This document shows, one piece after another, positions 34,998 to 46,650 of a stretch of 64,000 nucleotides of DNA. Source of the stretch: Scalesia atractyloides (taxonomy: Eukaryota; Streptophyta; Magnoliopsida; Asterales; Asteraceae); NCBI GenBank assembly GCA_947069175.1, contig CAMTDV010000018.1:45706869-45770868 (forward strand), in the 5' to 3' direction. The translations under genes were made by a program, and so were the position numbers. How positions within the stretch are numbered: the stretch's first letter is position 1; each line of letters starts with the position of its first letter. A model generated the notes under the pieces. That model was not told the origin of the DNA. It saw nothing but the letters and a program-made list of their open reading frames with translations, and did no database searches.

Positions 34998-35370
34998 TGT
35001 TGGTGCACATATGTCTATTGCCTACGTCTAGGACAAGTCTGATGTATGTATAGGGTTTCATAGCGTCAGATGTTTAATATTGAAAGTTATGTAAATATGG
35101 CATAATGTTCGTACGAAAATCTGGCTAGATTTTCGCACGAAAATTTCATGCGAAATTTCAGTAGTCTTGAGTCACTAGGTGCTGTTATGTCTTGCCTATA
35201 AATAGGTGACTTAGGATGTTTGTCTTACTGTTTTTGGAAATCAGAGGCGAAGCCCTGCTCGAGTCTGTAATCTTTTCAACGTTCATCAATATACAGACGG
35301 TTTAAACAGTAATCATTGCTTGTTCTTTGTTTGTTCAATCAGCTATCAATGAATTCCACCTCTGTTAGCT
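34998..35370 (+). repeat. Element D LTR, first tandem copy, 3'-shortened
   Basis: TGTTGGTGCACATATG start, dyads attttcgcacgaaaat (about 35129-35144), TATA box TATAAATA (35197-35204). It ends at ...gctgagcaag and passes into a second polypurine tract, so the final 30-40 bp of the LTR are missing. Confidence 0.82.
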
Positions 35371-35413
35371 GAGCAAGACTGTCCAAGACTGAGGCAACAT
35401 CCAAGGGGGAGTC
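35371..35413 (+). promoter_or_regulatory. Element D polypurine tract, second copy
   Basis: gtccaagactgaggcaac.. then ccaagggggagtc repeats the 3' internal tail seen at 34960-34997. With the following LTR it forms a direct tandem duplication of period 416 bp. Confidence 0.8.
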
Positions 35414-35814
35414 TGTTGGTGCACATATGTCTATTGCCTACGTCTAGGACAAGTCTGATGTACAGATAGGGTTTTGTAGCGTCAGATGTTTAAATTTGAA
35501 AGTTATGTAAATATGGCATAATTTTCGTACGAAAATCTGGCTAGATTTTCGCACGAAAATTTCGTGCGAAATTCAATAGTCTTGAGTCACTAGGTGCTGT
35601 TATGTCTTGCCTATAAATAGGTGACTTAGGATGTTTTTCTAGTATGCTGTTTTTGGAAATCAGAGGCGAAGCCCTGCTTGAGTCTGTAATCGTTTCAACG
35701 TTAATCAATATACAGACGGTTTAAACAGTAATCGTCACTTGTTCTTTGTTTGTGCAATCAGCTAACAATGAATTTCACCTCTGATAGCTGAGCAAGTCTG
35801 ACCAGAAGCTCACA
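35414..35814 (+). repeat. Element D LTR, second tandem copy
   Basis: About 401 bp, nearly identical to the first copy but extending to ...ccagaagctcaca. TATA box at 35622-35629. The end is inferred from a terminal CA and from the beginning of U1-like sequence just after. Confidence 0.75.
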
Positions 35815-38725
35815 AGTTGGGTCCGATCCTAAGCGTTCACAGCATGCATCAAATCATTAAACGTTGTTCCCTGAAACATATGTGAAAACGAGTCAGAAAA
35901 AATATGCCGACGAGTACATAGGTTTTGTGAGTATGTCAAATTAATGGCCTTGTATATGTATTGCAATACCTCGTCGAACCACTAGAGTCGTTAATTGAAA
36001 ACCTTGTATCAAAAATGTTTGGTATTGCAATATTGTTAACCAACTAACATGTGTTGGTTAAAGTTAATAAAAATCTTGTAGCCATGAATCTTGACTAAAA
36101 CATTTCTTTTGAAAAACCGAGTAGTAAATTGATTTAAAAGAAAATTTCGTATGATTTATATCTTTAATTGAAAATCGTTGCGTGTCATCGTTCAAAACAA
36201 TTGTCCAAGTGATTAAGATATAGCCACGGTATGCAATAAGCACTTATATATAGGAAGTACCAACGGCGTATCCACCATGCTTTTATTATATTACGCCCAT
36301 CGCGTTATCTAAATCACCTATCGTAAACCAATCGTTCAATCATCCTTATAACAAATCAATCGTTCAATTGTCCTTGTTATAAACCAATCGTTCAATCGTC
36401 CATGTTATAAACCAATCTTTCAATCGTCCTTGTTTTAATTGGGATAACTTTTAGTCGTTTTGGTTAATACATTCAAACCTGTGTTGACTCGTCTATAACG
36501 CCAAAGGGTATCTTTAAATCGACTAACAAACCACCAAAGCGTTTGTTAAAATAAACAGTTTCGGTTATGGATACAACACACCAACAAGTTCGTTCACATT
36601 ATTGAAATCGCCGTGTTTTATATAAACCATAGACTTTGTGTTTCGAAAACTTGAAAAAGGTTTAGCACATATGAATCACCTCAAAACATAAAAGAGGGTA
36701 GCTATGTACTCACTTGGGATTGCAATGTAAATCTTGGATCAAATGATATATCAAAGCTTCAAATGATCAAAGATTCAAGCGTGTCCTAAAATCGGATAAC
36801 TATGTAAATATCGGGACTTTAATCAGTGGATCAGATATAATGAGGTCTTGTAAACCAAATGAGCGTGGGAACTCATATGAAATAGTTTAACAAAGTCTGC
36901 ATTCTGATTTGAAATGAAACCTAAGTGCTTTTGACCCGTTATGGCTCGTTAAATTAGTTTACGCTACTTTAACAGATCATTTACGTAAATACGTGTCCGG
37001 GTGGTTAGATATGTGTTATGATAAGTTTTATATGACAAAATAAGTTTAATATAGTTGTAACTTCAGTTTATATGTCAAAATGTTGGTTAAATATGCTTAA
37101 CGTTATTTATGCGCAAAAAGGGTATTTTGGTCATTTATAAAGGCATATTAAGCGACTTATCATAATACTAACCCTAACAACGTGACCATAAGGTATAACC
37201 TCAGAGGGTTACTCCCCACACAACTATGGTCACAAATATGTGTTTGGTCGGATCCTAAGATCGACCAAAAAGGGTCGGATTCGAAAGTCAAAGCGATGGT
37301 CAAGACCGCTCGATTTTCGACTCTAAATAAGCACTAAGCTAAAAGTGACGAGTTAGACATATCAAAACATGTCTAACTAAGTTATAAAAAATTTTTGGTA
37401 TCAAACTTAGTGTTTTGATACCCGAAAATAGTTCCGTCGAAAAATGCACATAATGTGCATTGTGACCGAAACTTTGACTCATCACTTCGACTAGTAAACG
37501 TGGTAATCAGTAGGCGTGATCACTAAAGATCATAACCATCGTGATTACGATCACGTTGCAAAGTCCAATTGGACTTTGCTTTGACCAATTCATGGTCAGA
37601 ACTGAAAGTCAATCAGAAAGTCAAACTATTTGACTTTTAGCTCAGATTAGCTAAAAGAAATGAACAAGACTAGGAGAGAGAACTTACTTGTGTTGAAGAA
37701 CACTTGAAGAGCTCAAGGATGAAGAATTGCTTAGATGGGAGGCCTCCACAAAGGTGGTAGCACTCCAACTTAGAGCAATGAGAAAGAATGAAGAAGATGA
37801 GCAAAGAAAATGGCCAAAATGATCACTTATTTATGCTAATATTGAAGCCACAAGATCTTTCCAAGTGTTATGGGTTGTTTCCAGATCATTACAAGTGTAT
37901 AATGATGTGTTGCAACCAGAGGAAGTGTGGCAATTTTGAATGCTTAGTGTCTAAGGCCTTAACCAAAAAGCTGCCAAGTTTCTGCTGAGCTGGGGGTCCT
38001 TACGAACCATATGGGCCATGGGCTTTCGGTCCGTAAGCCCTTTAGCTGGTAGCAACTTTTGAAAAATGGCAGAACAGGCCCATGAACTCGTTTTGTCGCG
38101 TTTTGGCATTTCTAACACCCGTTAACTTGATTTTTAAGCTTTATAAGGATGATAAAGCTTAGGGAACTTGAAATATGCCCGAAAATGTCACGGATGTCGA
38201 TTCGTTCGGCTGTACGGTTGCGTTTTTTACTTAATTACGACGAATACTTTAATTAACGCGTAAACGACCGTAATTGCGTAACGAATGATATTTTTACATT
38301 CCAATCATTAAAATACAAGATTTTAATGATCAAAAACTTTTTGGATGTACGTACGTGTTCTGTATTAAGAAATCACGAATCGACGTACTTTCGCAGAATT
38401 TGCAAAATAGTCCCTAGAGTTGCATAAGCATGTTTATGCCATACGAAACCCTTAAAACTTATTTCTAAGTTATGTATAGGTCATATAGGGTATGTTTAGC
38501 CTATGTCATTGTTCCGGAGTGTACATCGCGTTAAACTGATTACGATTGCGTAACAATTTGCGATTACACTTCCAGAAATCGTTCGAGAGTTTTTTTATGG
38601 TGTAATAATTGAATACGTGCAATTGTCATGATAAAAATACAAATCTCGTAAATAAAACACAATATTTCATTGATAGATAACTTGTTTTGGAGTCGTTACA
38701 TAATCAAATCACCACAAATGTCACA
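35815..38725 (-). mobile_element. U1: Gypsy LTR, left end missing
   Basis: It matches the U3 LTR (49150-49240 then 60148-63219) along its length: gaaacatatgtg, gccgacgagtacatagg, gtataacctcagagggtt, ttgtcgcgttt. The right end on the minus strand starts TGTGACATTTGTGG, equivalent to U3 TGTGATATCTGTGG at 63219. About 230 bp of the other end are lost at the D junction. No internal region is attached, so it is probably a damaged solo LTR. Short open frames (for example 37788-37988) show no motif. Confidence 0.78.
36322..36438. repeat. Short tandem repeat, about 31 bp unit, in U1
   Basis: Four imperfect units of the form aaccaatcgttcaatcgtccttgttat. U3 has a diverged version at about 60575-60680, so the repeat belongs to the LTR family. 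Confidence 0.75.
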
Positions 38726-39583
38726 AAAACACAATATAATCATTTTACCTTCTAACATACTTCATTTGATACAACCAAAATCAAAACAAAATCACTCTCT
38801 CTCCCTCTAAAACTAATGGCCAAACACCCCTAGCACACCACCATTTTTGAAATTTCAAACTTGTTCTTGGAGATGATTTGAAGATCCAAAGGTGATTTCA
38901 AGGAGTTTCAAGCAAGAACTAAGCTCCATACCCATCACACTTTGTCAAAACCCACTTGAATCTTGAAGGTTTAAAGTCATTTCTTTAAAACATATTCTTG
39001 AGTCTTGGTGAAGAAGATGATAGTGGAAGGTTTCTCTTGTTCTTAGAATTAAACACAAACTTGAAACTAATAACAAATGGTTTTTTGAATGAAATAAAAA
39101 TGGAGGTGTATACATATGTATGTATAGCCGTGAGTATGTATATATATGTGTTAGAGATGAAGTTTTGACTTTTGAATGTTCTTGATTGATATGGATCTAA
39201 AAATGTGAAATACATGCATGATCAAAAAGGTGTCATATGAAAGTTTTGGGATTTGAGATGAATACATGAAAAGTGGATTTTTGGAAGTATATAAATATAT
39301 ATATGTGTGTCGTGTATATGTATATACATATGCATGCAGATGAGTTTTGTCATATCTTCATAAATATGCAAAGTTACTTGCATTTATGATAAGATGATTG
39401 TATGATGAGAATAGGATAACCATGCATGAGATACTTGTACATAAGTATACATGATGGTTAAATGTTCATAAGTTGTTGAAAATGATATGGTATGACAAAA
39501 CTGAAATAAATCAGATTTAACACTAGAAATAATAATATTTGAAGTGTTATAATGGCATGAAACTTGGTCATGGATTTGGTAGT
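38726..39583. other. Unassigned sequence between U1 and U2
   Basis: AT-rich DNA without similarity to the other elements in the window. It has a ctctctctccctct run at about 38800 and TA/TG microsatellites near 39105-39150 and 39285-39340. The short open frames have no recognised motif. It could be flanking host DNA or part of another element. Confidence 0.4.
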
Positions 39584-40058
39584 TGTAACACCCCGATCGC
39601 GTAATATAACAACACGGGCGGAAATATCGAGGAGTCACATTATAAATTGCTCAGCCATAACTGATACTAAATTATTTCACTATTATTTACATTGTTTTAC
39701 AATACAAAGAATACAAGAAATTTGTCTTTTGTTTAAAGAAGTCTAAAGCCCGAATGCATTCCTATGTGTAGCATACTTGAATGATCAACAACCTGTAACA
39801 TATGTGAAAAAGAGACATCAACAAACAATGTTGGCGAGTACATAGTTTTGTTAGCCAGGTTAATGGCAAAAGTTTAGTGTTGCAATACTTTGACAACTAC
39901 AAGAGTCATCTATTGAAAATGGACTCTTTAAAGCCAAGGAATGGCAAAAAGATTTCGTATTGCAATACATTAACTTGATTATGAAACTTGTGACAAAATA
40001 GTATTGTATATGGCAACATGATTAATACTAAGTAATTTTTATGCCATTGAAAATTGTA

Positions 40059-40063
40059 CTTTG
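40059..40063. repeat. Target-site duplication of Q2 (ctttg), left copy
   Basis: ctttg precedes Q2 and recurs at 46038-46042 after its 3' LTR. U2 text continues across. Confidence 0.88.
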
Positions 40064-40105
40064 TGTTGATGCACTATTGTGTTCGTCACTTGTCGAATAG
40101 GCTAG

Positions 40106-40110
40106 ATTGA
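40106..40110. repeat. Target-site duplication of Q1 (attga), left copy
   Basis: attga occurs at 40106-40110 and again at 43036-43040. The uninterrupted 3' LTR of Q2 has ctagattgagcg at the corresponding place. Confidence 0.9.
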
Positions 40111-40574
40111 TGAAGGTCCTTGATCAAGCGGTTCTAGACGGAAGTTAGTGGATAAACGTAAACCAATTCGGTAGAATGTTATTAAGAAAGGAGTAGAAGT
40201 AGAATGCAGCGGAAGTCTTCATTCATACCGAAAGAGTATACATCTTTATAAGTCCAGCTGTCGGATTTCCTGGAGAGAATCCGGCATCACTTCCCCGTAG
40301 GGAGGCCAAAAACATAAATGACAAATGAACACACACCACCTATTTATAGGGTAAGAAGTTCGCTGGTAAGCATCTAAGTTCGGGCGAACTTGACCTAGTC
40401 AAGTTCGGCCGAACTTGACATCAACATTACCATTATGAGCGTTCGAGCGAACTTGTTACATTTTACACTGAAAACTCCGTATTTCGGTCGTGTGTTCAAT
40501 TCTAACCTATATAATACTCAACACATGCTCCATCTAGCCTATTCGACAAGTGATGAACACAAAGTGCACCAACA
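40111..40574 (-). repeat. Q1 3' LTR
   Basis: 464 bp. On the minus strand TGTTGGTGCACTTTG...GGACCTTCA. TATA box in ctataaatagg (minus) and dyads upstream of it. Confidence 0.85.
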
Positions 40575-42549
40575 GATTCCCCCTTGTTCGTTACTGTCGA
40601 ATCTTGGTCTTCAAACGTGAGCCAAATATTCTGCAACTTCAATCAAGGTATCTTCCGTTGTCGTCGAAACGCGTCAACAAATTCCCCCTTAATTGATGAT
40701 CCGGGTTTGCATTATCAACATCTGATTCCCCCTGAAATCTCCAGTTCAGATATTTGTTGCACAGTTTCCAACCTCCTCTGATTTGCCTGACCGACAGATT
40801 ATCTTGACTAGACACCAATTTGAAGCTCATCAATGTAGTTTCTCCATTTCAACTTTAACCACATCCGCGTTCAGTTTAGCGCATATCTCCCATGCTCGAT
40901 CTTCGGATCTTCAAGACTCAACTGGAAATTGATAGAAACTTCGAATTACCACACTGGTAAACTTCAAATCAATGTTTACTCGCAAAAATCTGAAATCTTG
41001 ATTTCCGTAATCACTCCAGATCAGCAAATCGGTAATCTTTTTCAATCAGCAAATCTTCATCAGGAACAGATAATCTGGGAATCATCGAATTTGAGAAACA
41101 TACGTCCGTGACCAAAATCACATTCTTCCTCTTCAGTCATAATGCCAGATATATAGCTATCTCCGGTAGACCAGCGCCACTTAATCACCAAACATCATCA
41201 TCCAATGGCGGTTAGTCCAAAGAGAAGAATGATTCATCTGCTTGATGACTAAAAATAATGGCCACCAAAGGCTATCATCAGTTAGCGTATCTAGGATAAC
41301 TTCAGATCTCCTTGGTAATTTTGAAATCATCCGTCTTCGGAGCTAGTCATTAATCCTAAGATCATCACTGAACGTTTTGAACGTCCTAAGTTCCTTCATC
41401 GGTACTAATGACTTCTAATCCAGGTAACTGTTCCTTAACCAGAGATCAGGACTCTAACCCTTAAGCATCAATCTGTATCATGATCTGATAGATCGGAATT
41501 TCCTATGATCACAAATCTCAATGAATCTCAATTCCATGCATTTCCCGAAAATCTGCAATCGGTAACCACCTGGATACTGTTGCAGTAGTCACAAATTTCA
41601 AAAATGCCGGAATCTTCAAATATTGAAAATTTTTTATCCCCCCTCATTTTTGCAAATTTTGACCATACTGAAATTGTTACTGAAATTCCCCCTCAAATCC
41701 GGAATTTTCAGTTTTCATCAAATGCGGAATTGAACTTTAGGCCCGTAGTCTTCAACTCTAATGATCACCAAATTGCTTTGGAATCAATGACTACCCTCTA
41801 ATCTTCCACCATCTCTAACCTCATCATCTCAGCCTATCTCTAGGGCCTTTGACGGTGTCCCCGAACAGTCAGTATCGGCCGTTAAAATTTCGAAAAAAAT
41901 TCTATCACCAAATTTTTTCTGGACACCCGTCTCATCAAACCGAGCAATAAATGTTTATTTTTATTTTTTAGGCATCCTGACAAGTTCGGGCGAACTTGTA
42001 TATTCTAGTGATACAAGTTTGGGAGAAGTTGTATATTCTAGTGAGACAAGTTCGGGCGAACTTAGTCAAATTGTAACAAGTTCGGGCGATCTTGGTTGGC
42101 CACCACCAAGTTTGGGCGAACTTGCATAAAATAGACACGTTCGGGCGAACTTGTGCTTAATTTCAATGAAAATTAGTCAACTTCGGGCGAACTTGATGAA
42201 AATTCATGAAAAACTTTGTCAAGTTCGGGCGAACTTGATGAAAAGTCTTGAAAAACCATGTTAAGTTCGGGCGAATTTGACCTCGACAGGTCAAGTTCGG
42301 GCGAACTTGGTCTCCCAAATCAGCCATTTTTCACATTTTTCGATCCAAAATCCTTATTTCTTCGAATTTCGAGATGATTCCACCATAGATCTGGTCGAAA
42401 ATGGTTTTCTAACAATACCTATCCGTTCAATTTTAGATTTTGTCTGTGGATTGTATGTTTATTTGATGATTTACATCTAAAACCGCTCCTAATGTCTATA
42501 AATGTCCAAATTCATGAGCGCAGGTGATAACCGTAGCTCGGATACCAAT
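40575..42549 (-). other. Q1 internal region, non-coding
   Basis: About 2 kb without an open frame longer than 70 codons and without retroviral motifs on either strand. The part next to the 5' LTR (41970-42310) is a dyad array. The rest aligns with Q2 44050-45470 in the opposite orientation. It contains the primer site at its right end. Confidence 0.75.
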
Positions 42550-43035
42550 TGAAGGTCCGAGATCAGGCGGTTCTAGATGGAAGTTAGTGAATAAACGTAA
42601 ACCGATTCGGTAGAATGTTATTAAGAAAGGAGTAGAAGTAGAATGCAGCTGAAGTCTTCATTCATACCGAAAGAGTATGCATCTTTATAAGTCCAGCTGC
42701 CGGAGTTCCTAGAGAGAATCCGGCAGCACCTCCCCGTAGGGATGCCAACAACTTAAATGACAAATGAACACACACCACCTATTTATAGGGTAAGAAGTTC
42801 GCTGGTATGCATCTAAGTTCAGGAGAATTTGACCTAGTCAAGTTCGGCCGAACTTGACATCAACATTACCATTATGAGCGAACTTGACCTCCACAGGTCA
42901 AGTTCGAGCGAACTTGTTACATTTTACACTGAAAACTCCGTATTTCGGTCGTGTGTTCAATTCTAACCTATACAATACTCAATACACGCTCTATCTAACC
43001 TATTCGGCAAGTGACGAACACAAAGTGCACCAACA
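42550..43035 (-). repeat. Q1 5' LTR
   Basis: 486 bp, same family as 40111-40574, with TATA box and three aagttcg dyads. Followed by the attga duplication. Confidence 0.85.
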
Positions 43036-43040
43036 ATTGA

Positions 43041-43586
43041 GCGTGTGTTGAATGTTGTATAGGTTAGAATCGAACACACCACCAAAATACGGAGTTTACA
43101 GTGTAAAAGGGAACAAGTTCGCCCGAACTTCACCTGTGGAGGTCAAGTACGCTCGAACTTGACATGTGGCGGTCAAGTTCGTTCGAACTTGACATATGGC
43201 GGTCAAGTTCGCTCGAACTTGATATGTGGCGGTTAAGTTTGCTCTAACTTGACATGTGGCAGACAAGTTTGCCCGAACTTGTCATATGATAGACAAGTTC
43301 GCCTGAACTTGTCCTCCTATGCACATGTCAAGCGAACATGTTATGTTTCCCTATAAATAGATGGTTTATGTTCATTTTTCATTTAAGTTTTTGCCATCCC
43401 TATGGGGAGGTGCTGCCAGATTCTCTCCAGGAACTCTGGCAGCTGGACTTATAAAGTGTATACTCTTTCGGTAAATGAAGACTTCTGCTGCATTCTACTT
43501 CTACTCCATTCTTAATAACATTCTACCGAATCGGTTTACGTTTACGCACTAACTTTCTTCTAGAACCACCTGATCACGGACCTTCA
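43041..43586 (+). repeat. Q2 5' LTR, main part
   Basis: It continues from 40110 after removal of Q1. It holds a tandem array of about seven units of roughly 28-30 bp, each with a dyad such as caagttcgctcgaacttg (43110-43345), then TATA box (ctataaatag), and ends GGACCTTCA. Confidence 0.85.
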
Positions 43587-45472
43587 ATTGGTATCAGAGC
43601 TACGGTTATCACCTACGCTCATGAATTTGGTCATTTATGGACATTAGGAGGGGTTTTGGACGTAAACCTTGAAATAAACATACAATCCACAGATGAAAAG
43701 TGAAATGGAACGGATAGGATTATTGGAAAACCATTTTCGACCAGAACTATGGTGGAATCATCTCGAAATTCAAATAAATAAGGATTCTGGATCGAAATAT
43801 GTGAAAATGGGCTGATTTTTGGAGATCAAGTTCGCCCGAATTTGACCTGTATTGGTCAAGCTCGACCGAACTTGTATCATTTTGATCAAGTTCGACCGAA
43901 CTTGATCAAGTTCGCCCGAACTTGTTCAAGTACGCCCAAACTTTAATCAAGTTCGCCCGAACTTGTGAGTTGGGAGACCAAGTTCGCCCGAACTTGGTAA
44001 TGGGTGACCAAATTCGCTCGAACTTGGTCCAATGCCTAAAAAAGAATTTGGCGAAAAATTTGGTCCATGGAAAAATTTTGTTAATCGTATTGATGGGATG
44101 AGTGTCTAGAAAAAAATTGGCGATAGAAATTTTATCGAGTTTTCGAAGACCGAACCGGGATGTTCAGGGACTCCGTCTAGAGCTTCAGAGTACAGATTTG
44201 GTGATACGGTCACAAAATTTTGAAGATAACGGGTGAGTCATTGATACCGGTGCAGAATGTTGATCATTTGGGTGACGTGACTAGTAATGAGCCTAAACGT
44301 TAAATCCGCATTTGTTAATAACTGAAAATTCCGTATTTCAGTGAAAATTCCAGTATGGTCAGAATTTGCAAAAATGAGGGGATTAAAAATTTTCAATATC
44401 TGAAGATTCTGACATTTTTTAAATTCGTGACTGCTGCAACAGTATCCGGGTGGTTACCAATTATAGATTATCGGGAAATGCAAAGGATCGAGATTCATCA
44501 GGCGATCAGAGGAAGTTTCGAGTTTTCAATTCATGATACAGAGTGATGCTTAAGGGTTAGAGTCCTGATCTCCGGTGAAGGAACAATTAGCTGGATTAGC
44601 AGTCGTTAGTACCAGTGAGGAATTGAGGACGTTCAAAACGTTCGGTGATGATCTTAGGAATTAATGACTAGCTCCTCAGACAGATGGTTTCAAAATTACT
44701 AAGGAAATCTGATGATAACCTTTGGTGGCCATTATTTTTAATTTTCAAGCAAATGAATCATTTCTCTTTTTGTACTAACCGCCGTTGGATGAGGATGTTT
44801 GGTGATTAAGTGGCGTTGGTCTACCGGAGATAGCTATATATCTAGCATTGTGATTGAAGGGGAAGAATGTGAGTTTGGTCACGGATGTATGTTTCTCAGA
44901 TTCGTTGTGTTACCAGATTATTTGTTTTCCGATGAAGATTTGCTGATTAAGCAGATTACCTATTTGCTGATCAGATCTTTCTGAAGGGTGCTTAACTGCG
45001 ATTACGGAAATCGGGATTTCGGATTTTTGATGGTATTCGTTGATTTGAAGTTTTCCGATGCGGTGATTCAAAGTTTCTATCAATTGCCAGTTGAGTTTTT
45101 GATACTTTAGGAGTGTGCGGAATAAACTCTCGATGCTCAATGCTTATTCAAAAACTAAACTCGGATGCGGTTACCGTCGAAACGAAGAAGCTGCTGCATT
45201 GATTAGCTTCAACTTGATGATTATTCAAGAAAATTTGATTGATCGAGCAAATCAGAGGAGATCGGAAACCGTGCAACCAAAGATCCGAACTGGAGATTTC
45301 AGCGGAATTGAAAGTTATTAATGCAAACCCGTATCATTAATTGAGGGGGAATTTGTTGACGCGTCTCGACGACATTGACAGACACCTTGATTAAAGTTGC
45401 AGAATATTCAAACACGGCTTAAATTTTTGAAGTTCTAGATCAAGCTTCGACAGTAACGAACAAGGGGGAATC
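43587..45472 (+). other. Q2 internal region, non-coding
   Basis: It starts with the primer site attggtatcagagc, then a dyad cluster at 43825-44035, then about 1.4 kb shared with Q1 and with 23325-25151. Open frames (for example 44355-44546) are short and lack motifs. The polypurine tract is at the right end. Confidence 0.75.
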
Positions 45473-46037
45473 TGTTGATGCACTATAGTGTTCGTCACTT
45501 GTCGAATAGGCTAGATTGAGCGTGTGTTGAATATTGTATATGTTAGAATCAAACACACGACCAAAATATGAAGTTTACAGTGTAAAAGGGAACAAGTTCG
45601 CCCGAACTTGACCTGTGGAGGTCAAGTTCGCTCGAACTTGACATGTGGCAGTCAAGTTCGCTCAAACTTGACATGTGGAGGGAAGTTCGCTCGAACTTGA
45701 CATGTGGTAGAGAAGTTCGCCCGAACTTGTCATATGATAGAGAAGTTCGCCCGAACTTGTCCTCATATGCACATGTCAAGCGAACTTGTTATGTTTCCCT
45801 ATAAATAGGTGGTGTGTGCTCATTTGTCATTTAAGTTTTTGCCGTCCCTACGGGGAGGTGCTGCCGAATTTTCTCAAGGAACTCCGGCAGCTGGACATAT
45901 AAAGATGTATACTCTTTCGGTATGAATGAAGACTTCCATTGTATTCTACTTCTACTCCATTCTTAATAACATTCTACCGAATCGGTTTACGTTTACGCAC
46001 TAACTTCCGTCTAGAACCGCCTGATCACGGACCTTCA
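45473..46037 (+). repeat. Q2 3' LTR
   Basis: 565 bp, TGTTGATGCACTATAG...GGACCTTCA. The dyad array (45590-45790) has units of about 28-35 bp. TATA box at 45800-45807. Confidence 0.88.
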
Positions 46038-46371
46038 CTTTGTTCATTGTAATCGCCTTGAATTTGATCATAAAACTTGTGAGTATGTCATTAAAAATCC
46101 AGTCAAGGATTAATAACAACAATATTGAAAATTTGTCATAACTTGCGCGAGTATTATTAGAAATCAAATCAATGATTTAAAATAATACTTTGGTTATCCT
46201 TCTAAGAATCTAACACATAAGAATATGTAAGAGTTCTAAAAGGATTTGGATAATGTACTTTGAAACAATCGAACACAAAATCCTAATGTGATTTGGATAA
46301 TGCAACAAGAGTAATACAATAAGAACACTTATATATATATCATCGTCTTGGTCACATTGTCTTGTCATATA

Positions 46372-46650
46372 CGCATTAAAGTACACAGAATCCAATAAAG
46401 GACTACCAATTAGTACTTTAAACATCCTACAAGAATCTAACTATAAAGATAGATAGATACTTTAAGGATTTAGTTTAGCCACTTGTCTTGTATCATTGTC
46501 TTGTCACATACGCATTAAAGTACACAGAATCCAATAAAGGACTACCAATTAGTACTTTAAACATCCTACAAGAATCTAACTATGAAGATAGATAGATAGA
46601 TACTTTAAGGATTTAGTTTAGTCACTTGTCTTGTCTCATTGTATCACAAA
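46372..46650. repeat. 139-bp direct duplication in U2
   Basis: cgcattaaagtacacagaat starts at 46372 and again at 46511 and the text that follows is nearly identical. It is absent from U1 and U3, so it arose in this copy. Confidence 0.85.

Larger units (their letters stand above)
29944..35814 (+). mobile_element. Copia element D, 3' part with accessory ORF
   Basis: It holds the region upstream of the accessory ORF, the ORF with its intron, a polypurine tract and two tandem LTR copies. The left end starts against the C LTR, so gag and pol are absent. Its dyads read attttcgcacgaaaat rather than aagttcgggcgaactt, marking a separate subfamily. The right limit is inferred from the CTCACA end and the start of U1 homology. 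Confidence 0.75.
40111..43035 (-). mobile_element. Q1: non-autonomous LTR retrotransposon nested in Q2 LTR
   Basis: A complete 2,925 bp element. It has LTRs at 40111-40574 and 42550-43035, a primer site with one change (TTGGTATCCGAGC) at 42536-42549, and a polypurine tract (minus strand ..aagggggaatc) at 40575-40586. The internal region is 1.98 kb with no supported coding sequence. It has an array of caagttcgggcgaacttg dyads at about 41970-42310. Confidence 0.88.
40064..46037 (+). mobile_element. Q2: non-autonomous LTR retrotransposon, carrying nested Q1
   Basis: LTR (40064-40110 plus 43041-43586), primer site at 43588-43600 (TTGGTATCAGAGC), 1.9 kb internal region without coding sequence, polypurine tract caagggggaatc at 45461-45472, and LTR at 45473-46037. 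Flanked by ctttg. Net length without Q1 is about 3.04 kb. It must rely on enzymes from another element; the initiator Met primer site and TGTTG LTR start point to the Sirevirus-like Copia elements here. Confidence 0.85.

Noticed and set aside
38726..39583. Host gene between U1 and U2
   Set aside because: No open frame above about 85 codons, no splice pattern or motif, microsatellites present.
41970..42310. CRISPR-like repeat array
   Set aside because: Palindromic repeats with spacers of uneven length inside a plant LTR retrotransposon leader, no cas genes and no constant repeat length.
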